In this document: positions 1 through 9,909 of the stretch, one piece after another
Layout of the letters: each line of letters opens with the position of its first letter
How positions within the stretch are numbered: the stretch's first letter is position 1
DNA from: Phymatolithon calcareum
Lineage: Eukaryota > Rhodophyta > Florideophyceae > Hapalidiales
Length of the DNA stretch: 64,000 nucleotides
Direction of reading: 5' to 3'
NCBI GenBank assembly: GCA_977006965.1
Contig: OZ345358.1
Span: 1,240,001 to 1,304,000, forward strand
Translations under genes and position numbers: made by a program
The notes under the pieces: generated by a model
Databases searched by the model: none
What the model was told of the DNA's origin: nothing
What the model saw: the letters and a program-made list of their open reading frames with translations, nothing else

Positions 1-229
1 CAATCGTACCGTGCCGACTAGTTACTGAGCGAAAGTGTTTCTTGATTAAAATTTTAAATGTGCCTGTGACGAATTGCGTACGTGTACGTGCTATTGGAAC
101 CCCCACTAGGTTCCAGATGTTCATGATGAATACGTGCTCTTCTCCGAAGCGTGCACAATACGTGCCTCGGTCACTGTCGAAGTCGCGCAAACTGAGAAGA
201 GTACAGGGTACTACCCTAGTAGGGTAGTA
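1..229. other. Left flank, no gene seen
   Basis: Short sequence outside the tandem duplication. I see no coding region with recognisable content. A 15-bp-arm hairpin at 203-235 sits across its right edge. Confidence 0.4.
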
Positions 230-235
230 CCCTGT
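203..235. repeat. Hairpin at unit 1 left edge
   Basis: Two perfect 15-base inverted arms (203-217 and 221-235) are separated by three bases. The right arm overlaps the point where similarity to unit 2 begins (about 230), so the hairpin marks the left junction of the tandem duplication. Confidence 0.8.
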
Positions 236-949
236 TGCTGTCGTGTGTCTGTCAAGGGTACCGCGACCAGCCGGTTATAGGTCTCGTTGTGCATGTGCGC
301 AGCGCTTCTGTCTTGCGCGATTATCACGGAACTGCAGTTCAATGGCCCGTATTGGCGCGCTAGAAAATCGTTCCATCCAGAGACAAAAAGTTTCCAAGTA
401 ACTTACAGTATGTGAAGAAGCGTGCGAAAGTATGCTTACATAGACGTGATTGCACCGCATGGTGGCAAGCCGAGCGGGATCTTTTTGAATGTGCCCTAGG
501 TCATCTCCGCACTATGTGCTGACGTAGTAATGCAGGACGGATCCGCCATTCAGTATGTGCTTAACTCAGCATTCGCTGGACTCGCGGTCGTTTTCGCCTT
601 TGGATTAATGTCGGTACGGAGCACAATTCGGTGCACAAGAAATGTTGGTGTCTCACGAGGCTCACACTGAGCTGGCCTACCGAAGGACCTTGACTACTCG
701 GACGGCGGAGTGGGTGCCTATTTGTAGATGACATCTGCAGCGTGCGACTGGCTTGTTAAGGTGGTTTAATAAGGAGAAGTGACAATGAGCTGGTCTAATT
801 TCGCCTCACTCAACAAGGTATAATTTTATACCTTATCGAGCGATGCGTTACTAAATATCTCCACTTTGGCGAAGACTTCTTTGCCCGTTCCTCTCACCAT
901 CTGCGCTCAGGCGAATAATTTGGAATGATGCATTTGTGCGGAACAACGC
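236..949. other. Unit 1 left part, no gene seen
   Basis: About 700 bases shared with unit 2 (8443-9180). Short open frames are present on both strands but none has a recognisable domain or is better conserved than its surroundings. Confidence 0.4.
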
Positions 950-950
950 G

Positions 951-1025
951 GAAGAAGAAGAGAGAATATTTATTTAAAGTTACCAACGCATCTGCAGACG
1001 CTTGGAGCAATTTTGCGAAAGCCAT
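951..1025 (+). repeat. Single arm of dispersed fold-back repeat
   Basis: A GAAGAAGAAG run is followed by an A/T-rich stretch, then GTTACCAACGCATCTGCAGA and CGCTTGGAGCAA. The same roughly 70-bp module recurs at 3813-3880 (reverse), 3958-4022, 12286-12350 (reverse), 12428-12492, 20692-20755 and, partly, at 55790-55895. Here only one arm is present. It forces a local open frame that should not be taken for a gene. Confidence 0.7.
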
Positions 1026-1469
1026 GTGGCCACGGACAGGGTATTTCTTAGTTGAACGTTTGCAGGGTCGGGTGCGACTCGAAGTGGTGAAATACAGAAA
1101 CCTACCTTTGACCCATAATTGGGCCTCGATGGGACACATGTTCCAGTATACTGGGTCGCGCATAGTCGGCGGGGAGTGGGCCGGATGATTTCATGTTTCG
1201 GACGATACTGCAGTCATTATTGTGACGCAGCGCCTTACTGAAGTTATTGCGTACTCATATTCCTGAATGCAGAGATGACAATGGAGCTGCATGGCACCGT
1301 AAGGTCACCTTACTAAGGTGAAACCCTACTGGTGCCACGAAGTCGACAGAGGTCCACGCTAGTAGGGGTTTCCGCAACTCTTAATACTTACTACAGTAGC
1401 TGATCCACGTTTTGTGTTAAGGGTATTCCATCGCATCTATCTCTCATAGCGGAGCCATAATATGTAGAG

Positions 1470-1860
1470 ATGATAAAAGAAGAGAAAACTGCCTGTGAAA
1501 GCCTGCTGTGTGCTGAAGATAATGGATCGCTTACTGAAAGTGCATCAGCTGCATCACTGACTATGGCTGATCGTTTGATTAAGAAACGCAAGGAATCTAA
1601 AGAGGTTCAATCGCAGTACATAGCATGTGACTTTATAGTGGGATATGTTGCCGAGGTTGAACGTTTATGGTCTATCGCTAAAACATTTGACTGACAATCG
1701 CAAAGACACGACGTCTATCGTTTTTGAGTCCATAATCTTTCTCAAAGTGAATCAGGCATATTGGAACGATCAGTCTGTCAAATTGGCTATGGCAAAGGGA
1801 AATCTGATAGAGTCCATAAAGCGTTGCAGGAAGAGGAAGAGCAGCCTGATCCCGAGGCTT
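1470..1860 (+). pseudogene. hAT-like transposase C-terminal remnant (unit 1)
   Basis: The frame from 1470 reads through a segment with VERLWSIAK, then a frameshift leads into the frame carrying LTDNRKDTTSIVFESIIFLK and NQAYWN. This order (a hydrophobic stretch ending in E-R-L-W-S, then L-T-D-N-R-K, F-E-x-I-x-F-L-K and a Y-W/F-W motif) is what I know from the C-terminal dimerisation region of hAT transposases in protists and oomycetes. At least one frameshift near 1690 breaks it, and no upstream catalytic part is visible. Nearby TATTGCAA-type words (1905-1965) resemble those in the MITE at 9358-9650, which may derive from the same family. The family call rests on motif memory only. Confidence 0.55.
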
Positions 1861-3070
1861 AGTACTACAGATATTGTTTCTCTTATTGTAGGATCGCCTC
1901 TCATTGCTGTTGTTATTGCAAGGCGTAGCTCGATTGCAATAAGCATTTTGTTACAAGTAAGTGGACCAGTAAAACTGATCTATTGCCGAGCGAAGACCAA
2001 TCTGTATCAGTGAAATTGGTACCACCCCTATCTATAAGTTCATAGAGCTCCGAGGTGATCATGGGCGGGAATGTTCCAAATGACCATTTTATGGCCAATG
2101 TTATATTTCTCCTTGCCCTGAAACACAAATGCGACGGAATTGTTGTCTTGGTGTGTGGTATAGAGTGTTTATTGTTTTTTCAACTTAAGTGGCGGCTTCC
2201 AGGATTTTTCTTCTCCGGTATTGCTTGATGTTTGTGTTGGAAATGGTTTCGTTCGCTGCCCTGGCGAGGTACCAGTTTACTTTGGCGTGGGTCAAATCCA
2301 ATCTTACGATCTGCATTGCCTCGGAGTCTTGTTCTGGTACCGGTTTTGACTCTAGATGCTCGAAGCGCCTCATGAAGATGCTCAATGGAAGGGGTTAACA
2401 AGGTGCCGATTTTCTCAAGTTGTCAATTATGGTAAATTTACATATGACGGTCAGTAGAAGAGAGTAGAAAAAATCTAAACCTTTGGACAACTAATATGAG
2501 TATCTGTGGTTTTTTGTCAACGGAAACTAAAATTCTTGTCCGAAACAATTAGTACTGTAACAATACCTGGGCTCATCTCTCACACACGGACATGACCCAA
2601 GAGAATTGACTTGCTGGTTCGTCCGTCCATCCGCGGATGCAATGATAACTTCATTATATCCAGGCTAAATCTGTACGACGAAAAAATGTTATCTTCGAAG
2701 ATATAGCTAAATAGAAGATGCATCGTTGTGCGTTCTTCGAAGTAAACATATTTTCATCGTATTGATATATTTTCCAACAGGTTATATGTTTGCCCAACTA
2801 AATTGCCTAATAGCTCTGGATGTTGATCGGGTTCACTATCTAGTTTTTTATTTGCTCTACTGTCCAGACTGTGTTGTGAACACTAAAATAAAAATCTCAT
2901 CTTTCTTCTTCTTCCACGGTCCATACGAACAACTACAAGGTCATGGGAAGAACGTCGACAAATTCTCAACTGGCTATGCACGTGTATAGTGATGCACTGT
3001 TGAGGCGCGTTCTTGCCTAAATAGAAGCTCCCTCAAGAGCTTTTTTCGCTACAAAACGAGTTAGTGTACA
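1861..3070. other. Non-coding or decayed sequence
   Basis: Shared with unit 2. A 66-codon open frame on the minus strand (2185-2385) is disrupted in unit 2 by a small indel, which argues against a selected protein. I recognise nothing in it. One arm of the palindrome seen in unit 2 at 11304-11359 lies here at about 2866-2891. Confidence 0.4.
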
Positions 3071-3074
3071 CCTG

Positions 3075-3168
3075 TATTTATAGTGGTTAGTGCCTCCTAC
3101 AACAGTGCGCATATTTCGGTATGATACAGGAAGGAATGTCAGGTAGCTGGTTCGAATCCTGTCACGAG
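3075..3168 (+). other. tRNA-like sequence (SINE head or tRNA pseudogene), unit 1
   Basis: TAGTGGTTAGTGCC at 3081-3094 resembles an A box (internal promoter of RNA polymerase III) and GGTTCGAATCC at 3149-3159 is a perfect B box. The spacing (about 55 bases between them) suits a tRNA. However the T-stem is mismatched and I cannot form a 7-bp acceptor stem, so this is not a working tRNA. A SINE head or tRNA relic is more likely. Confidence 0.45.
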
Positions 3169-3812
3169 AGAAAGACCTGAAGAATGCATGATGCTCTTAC
3201 GGCGAAGTTTGTCCAGACGATGTAAGACGTCTTGCGACTGTCCTGTTCCAACAATTCATGTGCATCAAATCAGAACCGAGCTATGAAGCAATGATTCAAG
3301 ATCGAGCCAAGCGATCCGCGCCGTCATCACGTATGCAGTACATTGCAGCGCCATCGAATCGTTTATCCACGGCAAGCCCATTCAATGCCAAGAGTACAGT
3401 AGCTATCCCAATTCCTTTTACTTAGTCACATTGATTTATCTGCATTTCATGCGTTCGTGTCATTGCAGGAGTTCGTATGCTCCTCACTCGAGACCTTTAG
3501 GGTTTGAAGAGCTAGAGTGCGTTTAGACATAAGTGTTTCCGCCCAGAGAGAGAGGAGAGGCGGACGAGGCAGCAGGAGTAATGATCATTTTCACCGCAAA
3601 GATTGCGCGCCGACGAGGCTACACACGATCGCAATAGCAGCAACGTCCTGACGACCCCGAACCACGCTATACCGGCCATCGACATGGCATCGTCATTATC
3701 ACCGCCGGGTTCTCTAAGACCAGATGTAGGTTTTGGAGTTTTGCTGACTATGCCAGTTTTAGCGAAATAGAGCTTTTAGGTTCCGATTGAGTCCTCGCTG
3801 CTCGCCAGAACT

Positions 3813-4022
3813 GTTGCCCCAAGCGTCAGCAGATGCGTTGGTAACACTAATAAAATTTTCTTCTTCTTCTTCTTCTGTCACGAAAGAGAATTGAATTACG
3901 TTCTGCAAAGGGCACACGGATGTCGCGGTTTAATTTAATGTGTGTCCGCAGTCTCGCGGGAAGAAGAAGAAAGGTATTTTTAGTTAAAAGTTACCAACGC
4001 ATCTGCTGACGTTTGCGGCAAT
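3813..4022. mobile_element. Fold-back / MITE-like element (unit 1)
   Basis: The module described at 951-1025 occurs here twice in inverted orientation: the left arm starts GTTGCCCCAAGCGTCAGCAG at 3813 and the right arm ends with the reverse complement-like GCTGACGTTTGCGGCAAT at 4022. About 85 bases lie between. The element is roughly 210 bp with 65-70 bp imperfect terminal inverted repeats. No target-site duplication could be assigned. Confidence 0.6.
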
Positions 4023-4099
4023 TTTCCTACTGCAAAGAGGAGTCTCGAGGGACGCAGTTACGCGAGTACCAAAAATGATATCCAAGTCGGGAGAAACTT

Positions 4100-4170
4100 A
4101 GAGGCCCCGTACATGTGGAGTGCACCTTGCGTACCTCCAAAAAGCCTCGCAATAAAGAAAGAAAGAGAAC
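4100..4170 (+). repeat. Retroposon 3' tail with (AAAG)n (unit 1)
   Basis: GCCCCGTACATGTGGAGT leads to CCTCGCAATAAAGAAAGAAAG. The 3' end of the insertion at 4927-5718 has the same layout (GCCGTAAGGATGTGGAGTTG and CCCGCAATAAAAGAAAG). I read both as 3' ends of one retroposon family whose tail is an AAAG microsatellite. The tail is present in both tandem units, so this copy predates the duplication. Confidence 0.5.
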
Positions 4171-4915
4171 GCAGTACGTCAGATCAGTTTCGTGAAGGAT
4201 CAGAAGCGCACGTGTACCACGAATAATTACACACACCACCATCATGGTGATGGTATTAATAGAGCTGCACGGATCTGTTCTGCACACAATCTATCTAAGC
4301 CGACACGTACATGTGCATAATCGGAATACTTACTTATGCTTGTTGCCCGAGGGAGATTCAGGAGAATTAGTCAGTCCTAAATCCAGCCGGTTTGGCTCTC
4401 TTTCCAGCCGTTTTCGGGGCGGCTGGACTGGAGACCATGATCCTTATTTTATTCTCCATGCTCATTGGGGTTCTTGATTTCCAAACAGAAGAGATGGAAC
4501 ATTGTTGGAAACGAAAAGAGCAACGTGTTTACCGCCCAAGAGATATTTACGTTGTAACACTGGCTTTGTTTTTGTTTTAAATTTATCGACCATTTGGAAC
4601 GATGGTTCTAACACCAGCCGCTTTAACCCGGCTGGCTTCAGGACCAAAAACCACACGGCTTCAGAGCCATGGCTCTGAAGCGTGGCGCCACAAAAAACAA
4701 ACTCTCCTGCATCTCCCTCTGTCGTATGACTCATTTGTCAGTCACCTTCCCACTTGGGTTGTCACATATGGTTGTTTTTCGGTCTGTCGTGTCTATCATA
4801 TGCAGCAGACAACAAATAGGGCGACCCGCGCTAATCTAACTGCGTTTTGATACTTCTTGCTCTGGAGAGCTGAACTTTTAGGTTGGCAGGATGAATACGT
4901 GTAGCTGTGCCACCC

Positions 4916-5729
4916 AAAAGGCCTCCGATTGAGAGGGAGAGAAGGGTTTGACCGGACCGAACGGACTACAAACGAAAAAGACAAGTTTCCGGCGCGGGCG
5001 CGGGCGCCCGCGCCGGCGCAAGTGGCCGCAGCGATAAAGCTGCACAAAGCGCTCCTTCCGACGGTAATCCCGCCGGAAATGGCGGACGCGATCGTGAACG
5101 CGCACTCCAGGGACTTGGCGAATCGAGAACTTGCCACACTTGAAATGCCAGACCCAAGCCCGCCGTTGCAAGATTTCGAGAAAATCTTGCGAATTTAAGC
5201 GGATTTGATACAGGCCGGCTATCATACCGGTCCGGCCCGTTCACCTGTGCGTCACAGATAGGAACCAAGAGCTCAGTCAGGAATTTTTCCCCGCTACAGT
5301 GCAGGGTTTTTTTGAACTTGCAAGAGCTGTGATCCGGCCTCCCCATGGGAGAAGACTATCACCTTCTGGTAGTATGGTAGTACATGGATTCCGCCCTGAG
5401 TGGTGTGCCGCAACGCTCAAGGAAGCTGGGAGAGAAGACAGAAGAAGATGAAAGAAGACAGCGAGATGACTAGCTACCGTGAGCGTCCTAAATGGTTTCC
5501 AACCCGGGGCATCCCTTTGAAGGACGGCGACTGAAGATTGGCTATGTAGCGATATAGATGTTAAGCTTCCCCAAGGTCTGCACATTGTGCAGCTTGGGCA
5601 GCTGTTGTGACATCAAGTACCACTCGTATCTGTTAAGTCTACTGGAGCCGTAAGGATGTGGAGTTGTTTACCAGCTCTGATAAATCCCGCAATAAAAGAA
5701 AGAAAGAAAGAAAGAAAGAAAAGGCCTCC
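4916..5729 (+). mobile_element. Retroposon insertion with 11-bp target duplication
   Basis: A 792-bp insertion (4927-5718) is bracketed by AAAAGGCCTCC at 4916-4926 and 5719-5729. Unit 2 carries the empty site (AAAAAGGCCTCT at about 13411), so the insertion followed the tandem duplication. The 3' end is AATAAAAGAAAG followed by further AAAG units, the signature of target-primed reverse transcription with a microsatellite tail. The 5' end falls within an open frame, so the copy is 5'-truncated. It is either a short LINE copy or a retrocopied mRNA. Confidence 0.8.
4927..5198 (+). pseudogene. Unidentified 5'-truncated ORF inside retroposon
   Basis: An open frame of about 90 codons begins at the insertion boundary without an ATG and ends at TAA (5196-5198). 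It is GC-rich with Ala/Arg/Pro repeats at first, then a more ordinary segment containing LLPTVIPPEMADAIV and LQDFEKILRI. Base composition differs clearly from the flanks. The first in-frame ATG is the Met of PPEMADA. I do not recognise the protein. It could be the C-terminus of a host protein carried by a retrocopied mRNA, or the end of a LINE ORF. The rest of the insert (5199-5690) would then be 3' UTR. Confidence 0.4.
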
Positions 5730-6878
5730 AAATTTTTTGTTCACCAGTTTCTGTTCGTGGCTGTGCGCAAATCCCGAAAAAAGAATCCTCAAGAAGTTTC
5801 CTTTGCCAGTGGCTTGTGCAACGAACAAAAGTAGACATCGGCAGGCTATCAGAAATGACGCAGTCAAAATTTGCCTTGTTTAAGACTCGAAGAGTTTACG
5901 GCCGCGAACGAGGAGAGCAGAGCGGACACTTCAACAAAAATATAAGATAGGCCTCAGGACCGAGGGTCTGATCGAAAGATATCTTCACGGAGATAGAGAG
6001 GCCTCAAGCGTAACCCCAAAGCACATGAGAGCACTGATTGATTCCACTTGGAAACGCATGTTCCGGTATGATAGAGGAAGAAACAAGACGTCGCCTTAGT
6101 GTGTCTGCAGCAGATGTACAAGACATTAATACAGCCGCGTTGGGAGTACGCAATTCGCTTTGCACCGTGCACACAAGAAGTACACGGTAGAGCAATCGTT
6201 CTTCAGCCACGTTTTGGGGCCGGTAGCTCGAGGAAGAACTGACAGACTCCACCTCATGTACAGGATCCTAACTGCCAGACAACGGCGGGAAATATTAGCC
6301 TCCAATTCGTCAGCTACACAAAGCGAGGGAACAACTGAGGAAGCCTTATCCATATCTTCGTATGTATGTGGGACAGTATTTGCAAGAAGAAGCTAGCAAG
6401 TACCCAAAATGAATCCATTTCGACGGCATCTGAGAAACCCGTTAGATGTGTATGCGTAGAACAGGAGGGCTTCTTCTTCAGTATCCTCCTCACCGACATT
6501 CCTATCACGTGCAATAAGTCAGTTTTAGTAAATGAAGCCAGTTGGCGCGAAAGTCCGGACTGCTGATTCAGGCGGCAGCTATTCTGTTTCGCCATATTTG
6601 TCTCCGAGTGACTTCTCCGACTTCTGCATGCCCGTTCGGGACGCGTCCTCTGGAGCTCTTGAGGGGATTCAGTGCCTCGCGCGGATGCGGGAAAATCACA
6701 AAGTCATATACTCATAAAGCAGAGAAGTACTACTGGTTCTAAGAAGCGGGGATTCTTGAGATATTTGTCGATGCGGGCCGTATCTTGACCTAGCTGATCG
6801 GCAAGTACCCTGGGGTACAAAACTACCACTGTAGCCATTGGAAAGGAGACACCTGGCCAGACGATGCGTATTACATTA
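5730..6878. other. Shared non-coding sequence of unit 1
   Basis: Matches unit 2 (13430-14530) with several small indels, for instance in 5895-6010. Open frames on both strands are short and not preserved between units. A segment at 6310-6400 (GAGGAAGCCTT, ATATCTTCG) resembles the 3' part of the retrocopy at 18798-19342, suggesting a common repeat. Confidence 0.4.
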
Positions 6879-7884
6879 GCTCGTCGGTTTTGAAGAAGGA
6901 TCGAATGTCCAACATGTACGCTCTCTGCTTCACCTTGACAGTGAAACCATCACCTCACTCTCAACCAATCGTCGCACGACGCACGAGACTCTCAGAATAC
7001 CTCAACTTTCAGATTTGCGCGCGGAGTGTGCGCACCTCCGGTCTGCGATTTCGCCGCAGGGTGGATGGTTATAGTTGAAAGAGGTGATCGGCGACGTCCA
7101 GGTTTTGCACGCAGATCCGTCAAATGCTGGTGCTATATTCCAAGTCGCATCGCAATTTAACCTGCTCGAAATGGTCAGACCGGATGTGCGTCCGGAAGCG
7201 GGAATATCACGATACGGAGTGGACATGACACAAGGCCCAGCGTGCGCAATAGCGTGTGGCGCGGCAACCATCTAACGGCATTACTTCGTTCCCGTCAACG
7301 GCGAGATAGGTCAGACAAAATATGGACAGGTCGATTGTCTGCGCGACCTTAGGGCGGCGCTTGGGAATGAGGACGGACGGCTGTGGGAAATGCGCAACGG
7401 TTACGTCCTCCCGTCGCGACGGGGGCTACAAGAGATCGCGCAACGGAGCGCCACTGCAGACAATGTGGAGCTGCAAAGATTGCGAGGGTTGCTGCGCATC
7501 GGTGTTCATGCTAGCACTGAGGTTAAGATTTCAAGGACGCTTCACGCGGTTAACCAGTTGCTATGTTCAGCTTTGCCCATTGCATATTGCGCGCATCGGA
7601 AGGCTGATTGGGAGCCATTTGCTCGACTGATGCTGGAAGCGAGCTATGAGGCAGCTCTGAGCGCAGCGATTTTGCTCATGAAAAAAAATTAATGCCGAAA
7701 GGTGTATTTGACCATGATTGGAGGTGGCACGTTTGGAAACTCTGACGATTGGATCATCGGCGCGTTGCGTAGAGCACTTACGCTCTTCCAGGACATTGAG
7801 TGTGAAGTAATTATTGTGAGCTATAGAAAGTCGAGCACTGCCGTGCGCAGACTTGTGCAAGAGTTTTCTGAAGGACATGCTTAA
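6879..7884 (+). pseudogene. Macro-domain-like gene, dead copy (unit 1)
   Basis: Near-identical to the intact gene at 17096-18118 but broken. The start codon and first codons are missing: the sequence joins TATTACATTA directly to GCTCGTCGG. Three single-base nonsense changes follow: CAG to TAG at 7072-7074, TAC to TAA at 7273-7275, and AAA to TAA at 7690-7692. Otherwise the frame is preserved to the shared TAA at 7882-7884, so decay is recent. Missense changes also accumulate, including within the glycine-rich segment (GGGTFGNSDDW here, GGGAFGNPDDW in unit 2). Confidence 0.85.
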
Positions 7885-8247
7885 ACCACAGTGCTTTCCG
7901 TATGCTGACCAGTGCAGTGGTCACAGTGTTGAACAACATACGACATTACAATTCCTCAAGCCACCTGTTTGCAGAGGTAGCACCGGGATGGCGACTTTGG
8001 ATTTTCAGAAGACCTTACGTTGTGAGTTGTGCTTACATTGTTCTGTAGAACTATGGTTGTTCGAATGCAAGTGTGTGAGCTGGAAACCACCATCATGCCT
8101 GAGTGCGAAGGACAGTAAAGCACTGAATTGATCATATTTTTCACTGTCAATTGGAACTGGACACATTTATGTCTTATTGCTGTTCGAAACGATGTACTGT
8201 GTACATAGCCTAATAGCCCATTCTAGCTATGCAGATTTGCATACTAT

Positions 8248-8297
8248 TAGGAGTCAGTATTTGCATACTGATATCAGTATGCAAATACTGACTCCTA
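8248..8297. repeat. Perfect 50-bp palindrome (unit 1 only)
   Basis: Bases 8248-8272 are the exact reverse complement of 8273-8297. In unit 2 the corresponding place (about 18487-18515) has only the right arm; unit 1 has about 27 extra bases that are an inverted copy of the adjacent sequence. Confidence 0.9.
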
Positions 8298-8473
8298 TAG
8301 ACTTGCGCGCGCCTTCCTTACGCGGACCTAGGATTTTGATGGAAATCTGAGTTTATTGTCAAGGAGGGCAAGCGTGTCCTATCTAAATAGGTTTTGAGAC
8401 CCGAAGATCTTTTCTTTTGGATTCTTCGCTCTGGACTCCCTGTTGCTGTCGTGTGACTGTCTAGGGTACCGCG

Positions 8474-8520
8474 ACCAGCCGGTTATAGGTCTCGTTCAAC
8501 GAGACCTATAACCGGCTGGT
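8474..8520. repeat. Perfect 23-bp-arm palindrome (unit 2 only)
   Basis: Arms 8474-8496 and 8498-8520 with a one-base centre. In unit 1 (about 264-286) only the left arm exists, followed directly by GTGCATG. Unit 2 therefore carries an insertion of about 25 bases that is an inverted copy of the preceding bases. Confidence 0.9.
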
Positions 8521-9183
8521 TGTGCATGTGCGCAGCTCTTCTGTCTTGCGCGATTATCACGGAACTGCAGTTCAATGGCCCGTATTGGCGCGCTAGAAAA
8601 TCGTTCCATCCAGAGACAAAAAGTTTCCAAGTAACTTACAGTATGTGAAGAAGCGTGCGAAAGTATGCTTACATAGACGTGATTGCACCGCATGGTGGCA
8701 AGCCGAGCGGGATCTTTTTGAATGTGCCCTAGGTCATCTCCGCACTATGTGCTGACGTAGTAATGCAGGACGGATCCGCCATTCAGTATGTGCTTAACTC
8801 AGCATTCGCTGGACTCGCGGTCGTTTTCGCCTTTGGATTAATGTCGGTACGGAGCACAATTCGGTGCACAAGAAATGTTGGTGTCTCACGAGGCTCACAC
8901 TGAGCTGGCCTACCGAAGGACCTTGACTACTCGGACGGCGGAGTGGGTGCCTATTTGTAGATGGCATCTGCAGCGTGCGACTGGCTTGTTAAGGTGGTTT
9001 AATAAGGAGAAGTGACAATGAGCTGGTCTAATTTCGCCTCACTCAACAAGGTATAATTTTATACCTTATCGAGCGATGCGTTACTAAATATCTCCACTTT
9101 GGCGAAGACTTCTTTGCCCGTTCCTCTCACCATCTGCGCTCAGGCGAATAATTTGGAATGATGCATTTGTGCGGAACAACGCG

Positions 9184-9255
9184 GAAGAAGAAGAGAGAAT
9201 ATTTATTTAAAGTTACCAACGCATCTGCAGACGCTTGGAGCAATTTTGCGAAAGC
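9184..9255 (+). repeat. Single fold-back arm (unit 2 copy)
   Basis: Unit 2 counterpart of 951-1025. Sequence is identical over the arm; divergence from unit 1 begins downstream at about 9350, where the MITE lies. Confidence 0.7.
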
Positions 9256-9357
9256 CATGTGGCCACGGACAGGGTATTTCTTAGTTGAACGTTTGCAGGG
9301 TCGGGTGCGACTCGATGTGGTGAAATACAGAAACCTACCTCTGACCCATAACGCTTG

Positions 9358-9650
9358 GTACCAATATTATTTTTTTTATTGCAATAAAGTCTTAATTGCC
9401 CTGAGAGGTGCTTATTGCAATAGTTATTGCAAAAAGTAATGGCATATGATCGAAATCAAGGTACAATCTTGCCCTCCTCTGCGCTGGCAAGAAGACATGG
9501 CGCAGGAGGACCTGAATTAGATTCTGTTATTGCAATTGATATTGGAAAAATGGTCAGATATTGCAATAGCTATTGCCTTCAACCTTGCATTATTGGTATT
9601 GCAATTGCTATTGCATCATGTGCCCCAATAAATAACAATAATATTGGTAC
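9358..9650. mobile_element. MITE with iterated ATTGCAAT words
   Basis: Terminal inverted repeats GTACCAATATTATT (9358-9371) and its reverse complement (9637-9650) bound a 293-bp A/T-rich element absent from unit 1. Inside, ATTGCAAT/ATTGCTAT-type words occur at least eight times in both orientations, often as back-to-back pairs such as ATTGCAATAGCTATTGC. Unit 1 instead has about 120 bp not present here, so the site also suffered a deletion and the target duplication cannot be read. No coding capacity. The words resemble those near the hAT-like remnant at 10340-10400, a possible autonomous relative. Confidence 0.75.
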
Positions 9651-9909
9651 TATCCCTGACTGTGACGCAGCGCCTTACTGCAGCTATTGCGTACTCATAT
9701 TCCTGAATGCAGAGATGACAATGGAGCTGCATGGCACCGTAAGGTCACCTTACTAAGGTGAAACCCTACTGGTGCCACGAAGTCGACAGAGGTCCACGCT
9801 AGTAGGGGTTTCTGCAACTCTTAATACTTACTACAGTAGCTGATCCACGTTTTGTGTTAAGGGTATTCCATCGCATCTATCTCTCATAGCGGAGCCATAA
9901 TATGTAGAG

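Larger units (their letters stand above)
230..8429 (+). repeat. Tandem segmental duplication, unit 1
   Basis: From about 230 the sequence matches unit 2 (from 8438) almost base for base in the same order and orientation, and the match ends with the same words (GGATTCTTCGC) at 8429 and 18648. Contents in order: a hAT-like transposase remnant, a tRNA-like sequence, a fold-back element, an LINE/SINE-like 3' tail, a unit-1-specific retroposon (4916-5729) and a dead macro-domain-like gene. Differences between units are mostly single bases plus discrete insertions. I see no terminal repeats that would make the whole unit a transposon, so unequal exchange or replication-based duplication is the simpler reading. 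Confidence 0.9.

Noticed and set aside
894-1188. Open frames of 87-89 codons on both strands with a recurring TNASADAW peptide
   Set aside because: The peptide is the translation of the dispersed fold-back arm, which recurs at unrelated places and in both orientations. Not a gene.
6825-6845. CTGTAGCCATTGG resembling part of the dinoflagellate/Perkinsus spliced leader
   Set aside because: Only about nine bases match; the rest of the leader and a donor site are absent, so it does not support a lineage call.
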